From Clostridia bacterium (GTDB lineage Bacteria > Bacillota_A > Clostridia > Oscillospirales > CAG-272), in contig JAGBRZ010000150.1 of assembly GCA_017632155.1 (NCBI GenBank), forward strand, positions 1 to 53,676: a stretch of DNA of 53,676 nt, given 5' to 3'. Under the pieces are notes generated by a model. That model was not told the origin of the DNA. It did no database searches and worked only from the letters and a program-made list of their open reading frames with translations. Shown one piece after another: positions 52,228 through 53,676 of this stretch (position 1 is the stretch's first letter; every line of letters begins with the position of its first letter). The position numbers were made by a program, and so were the translations under genes.

Positions 52228-52399
52228 ATGCGTGTGTTTTTTTTTCCTGCTGTACCGATGTGCTGACGAGGTATTCCTCCGTGCCGCAGAAGCGGTGCAA
52301 AGCGCGGTTAGAGTCATGGCTGATCGTCACCTCGTCGGTGCATCAGTACAGCAGGGAAGCACAGCAGGGAAGGAAGTGATGATACGTGGCAAGCGATGA
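52228..52399 (+). pseudogene. Possible small gene interrupted at a nine-T tract
   Basis: ATG 52228 reads 12 residues to a stop at 52264. Removing one T from the T9 run (52237-52245) would open a 56-residue frame (LYRCADEVFLRAAEAVQSAV, then RVMADRHLVGASVQQGST) ending at 52399, 14 bases inside the large terminase gene. Explained by a one-base assembly error, a true frameshift, or polymerase slippage on the T tract. In-frame internal ATG at 52316 could make a 27-residue product. Confidence 0.45.
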
Positions 52400-53676
52400 A
52401 GACATCCTCCTATCAACGCTCGCGGAGCGCGAGATGGCGCGCAGATCCTTCGCCGCGTATCTGCCTTACGTCCATGGCGCGGCGTGGAAGCAGACCCGTA
52501 TGGCGGCATTTTTGGCAGACCAGGTGCAGACCTTTATTGAGACCCCGACAGGTCACGCCGCAGACGTGTTGGTCGTACAAACCCCGCCACAGCATGGTAA
52601 GAGCATTACCTTGAGTGAGACGCTTCCTGCGTGGGTGCTCGGGCGGCATCCGACATGGCGTGTCATCGAGGTATCGTATAACGACGAGTCCGCACAGCGA
52701 TTCTGTCGCCGCAACGCCGACAAGATCCGCCAACACGGAGCAGTACTGTTCGGAGCGGAAGCAGGTATCGGCCAGGTCGACCGATCTACAGAGGTCGAAC
52801 TTGCGAATAACGTCGGCAAGTTAATTTCGCGCGGCGTGATGTCGGGTATCACGGGTAACCCTGCAAACCTGATCCTCATTGACGACCCCATCAAGAACAG
52901 AGCCGAAGCGGATAGTGAGACCTTCCGATCAAGGCTGTGGTCGGAGTGGGTGTCATCCATCAAGACCCGTCTCGCGGCGGGCGGCAAGGTCATCGTCATT
53001 GCTACCCCTTGGCACGAGGACGACCTGATGGCGAACATCCTGCGCACCGAACCCCATGCCGAGCTGATTCGCCTACCCGTGGAAGCAGAACTGAACGACC
53101 CGCTCGGACGCGCTGTCGGTGATTCGCTTTGTCCTGAACTTGGTAAGGATAACAAGTGGCTTTCTGAATTCAAGGCATCCTACATCAACGATCCTATGGC
53201 GGGCGCAAGAGCATGGCAAGCCCTCTACCAATGCTCACCCCGTGTTGAAGGCGGTAACCTTGTACAGCGGTCATGGTGGCGGCGGTACACGCATGAACCG
53301 ACCTACGGAAACAGCGTGATATCCGTTGACGCGGCGTTCAAGGGCGGCGAAAACAATGACTATGTAGCGATCACGGTGTGGGGGAAGACGGGAAACGATT
53401 ACTATCTGCGGTACTGCTTACGGAAGCACCTTGATTTCCCGCAGACCTTGACGGCGATACGTACAGTGAGATCCCTGTACCCCGATGTCGGTGCTGTCCT
53501 GATTGAGGACAAGGCAAACGGATCTGCAATCATACAGACCCTGCAGTCGGAATGTTTCTGCATCCCCGTTAACCCGAAGGGCGGCAAGGAAGCCCGTGTT
53601 CACGCGGTATCCCCCGCCATTGAATCAGGGCACGTGTACCTGCCCGAAACAGCCCCATGGCTTGAGGAATACCTTG
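52386..53676 (+). CDS. terL: Terminase large subunit, 5' part (continues at 1-353)
   Basis: Full protein is 500 residues across the join. GTG 52386 is the first start after an in-frame TGA, with AGGAAG 9 bases upstream. ATPase: Walker A TPPQHGKS (66-73), Walker B LILIDDP (162-168), coupling motif TPWHEDD (207-213). Nuclease: D315 (SVDAAF), E374-D375 (IEDKANG) and D442-D443. It drives DNA into the procapsid and cuts concatemers. The 5' end overlaps the interrupted small frame. Confidence 0.95.
   Translation, partial: MASDEDILLSTLAEREMARRSFAAYLPYVHGAAWKQTRMAAFLADQVQTFIETPTGHAADVLVVQTPPQHGKSITLSETLPAWVLGRHPTWRVIEVSYNDESAQRFCRRNADKIRQHGAVLFGAEAGIGQVDRSTEVELANNVGKLISRGVMSGITGNPANLILIDDPIKNRAEADSETFRSRLWSEWVSSIKTRLAAGGKVIVIATPWHEDDLMANILRTEPHAELIRLPVEAELNDPLGRAVGDSLCPELGKDNKWLSEFKASYINDPMAGARAWQALYQCSPRVEGGNLVQRSWWRRYTHEPTYGNSVISVDAAFKGGENNDYVAITVWGKTGNDYYLRYCLRKHLDFPQTLTAIRTVRSLYPDVGAVLIEDKANGSAIIQTLQSECFCIPVNPKGGKEARVHAVSPAIESGHVYLPETAPWLEEYL
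53536..53676. repeat. Terminal direct repeat, right copy (circular assembly overlap)
   Basis: Identical to bases 1-141. See the left copy: the two are one sequence in the circular genome. Confidence 0.95.

Overview
The window looks like one complete circular genome of a temperate tailed phage of a Gram-positive gut Clostridia (Oscillospiraceae-like) host. Bases 1-141 are identical to 53536-53676, so the ends are an assembly overlap. The unique genome is 53,535 bp and the large terminase gene runs across the join. The host guess rests on strong AGGAGG ribosome sites, the DUF2815/DUF2800/PolA/VapE replication set typical of Firmicutes phages, an r1t-type holin, a GH25 lysin and GAAC-N4-GTTC LexA-like boxes. 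No tape measure, sheath or tail-tube gene is seen. The portal, scaffold, capsid, connector and large tail-stabilising protein order, followed by very large internal proteins, indicates a podovirus-type particle.

Layout. (1) Late arm, + strand, from the promoter at 51622-51650 across the join to 27106: small terminase, large terminase, a fibre/receptor-binding block, holins and GH25 endolysin, a sigma-region-4-like regulator, unknown virion genes, a second degenerate GH25-like protein, portal, scaffold, major capsid protein, connector, tail protein, appendage, a repeat-bearing internal protein and a 3421-residue polyvalent protein. (2) Plasmid-like module, - strand, 27155-29816: tyrosine recombinase, a DUF536-like helix-turn-helix/coiled-coil protein, a Rep_3-type initiator with a perfect promoter and an inverted-repeat operator, an AT-rich stretch, and nine contiguous 22-bp iterons. 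This is an iteron plasmid origin, so the phage is most likely a phage-plasmid. (3) Early lytic arm, - strand, 44687 down to 29871: DUF2800 nuclease-like protein, DUF2815 ssDNA-binding-like protein, family A DNA polymerase, SF2 helicase, VRR-NUC nuclease, DUF5664, an array of tiny overlapping genes, a sigma-70-like factor and a VapE primase-helicase. (4) Switch, 44.7-47.6 kb: divergent perfect promoters, a CI-like repressor, a zinc-ribbon membrane protein, a membrane-tethered HTH protein with an unusual 21-bp-repeat leader, a gene behind two LexA-like boxes, two small DNA-binding proteins and a candidate short ncRNA. (5) Accessory arm, - strand, 47.6-51.2 kb: small unknown genes behind duplicated promoter-leader units and repeated RNA hairpins.

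How it fits together. In lysogeny the Rep/iteron module may maintain the circle, with the co-transcribed recombinase either integrating it or resolving multimers. The CI-like repressor probably holds the early promoter at 44749-44777. Motifs shared just downstream of the -10 suggest it also controls the two accessory promoters. LexA-like boxes supply a possible SOS link. Late transcription may use a motif ending CTTGTATAAT shared by the terminase and capsid promoters, and two phage sigma-like proteins are candidates to drive it. No tRNA, rRNA, CRISPR array, insertion sequence or retroelement was seen. All function names come from reading motifs by eye; no database was searched.
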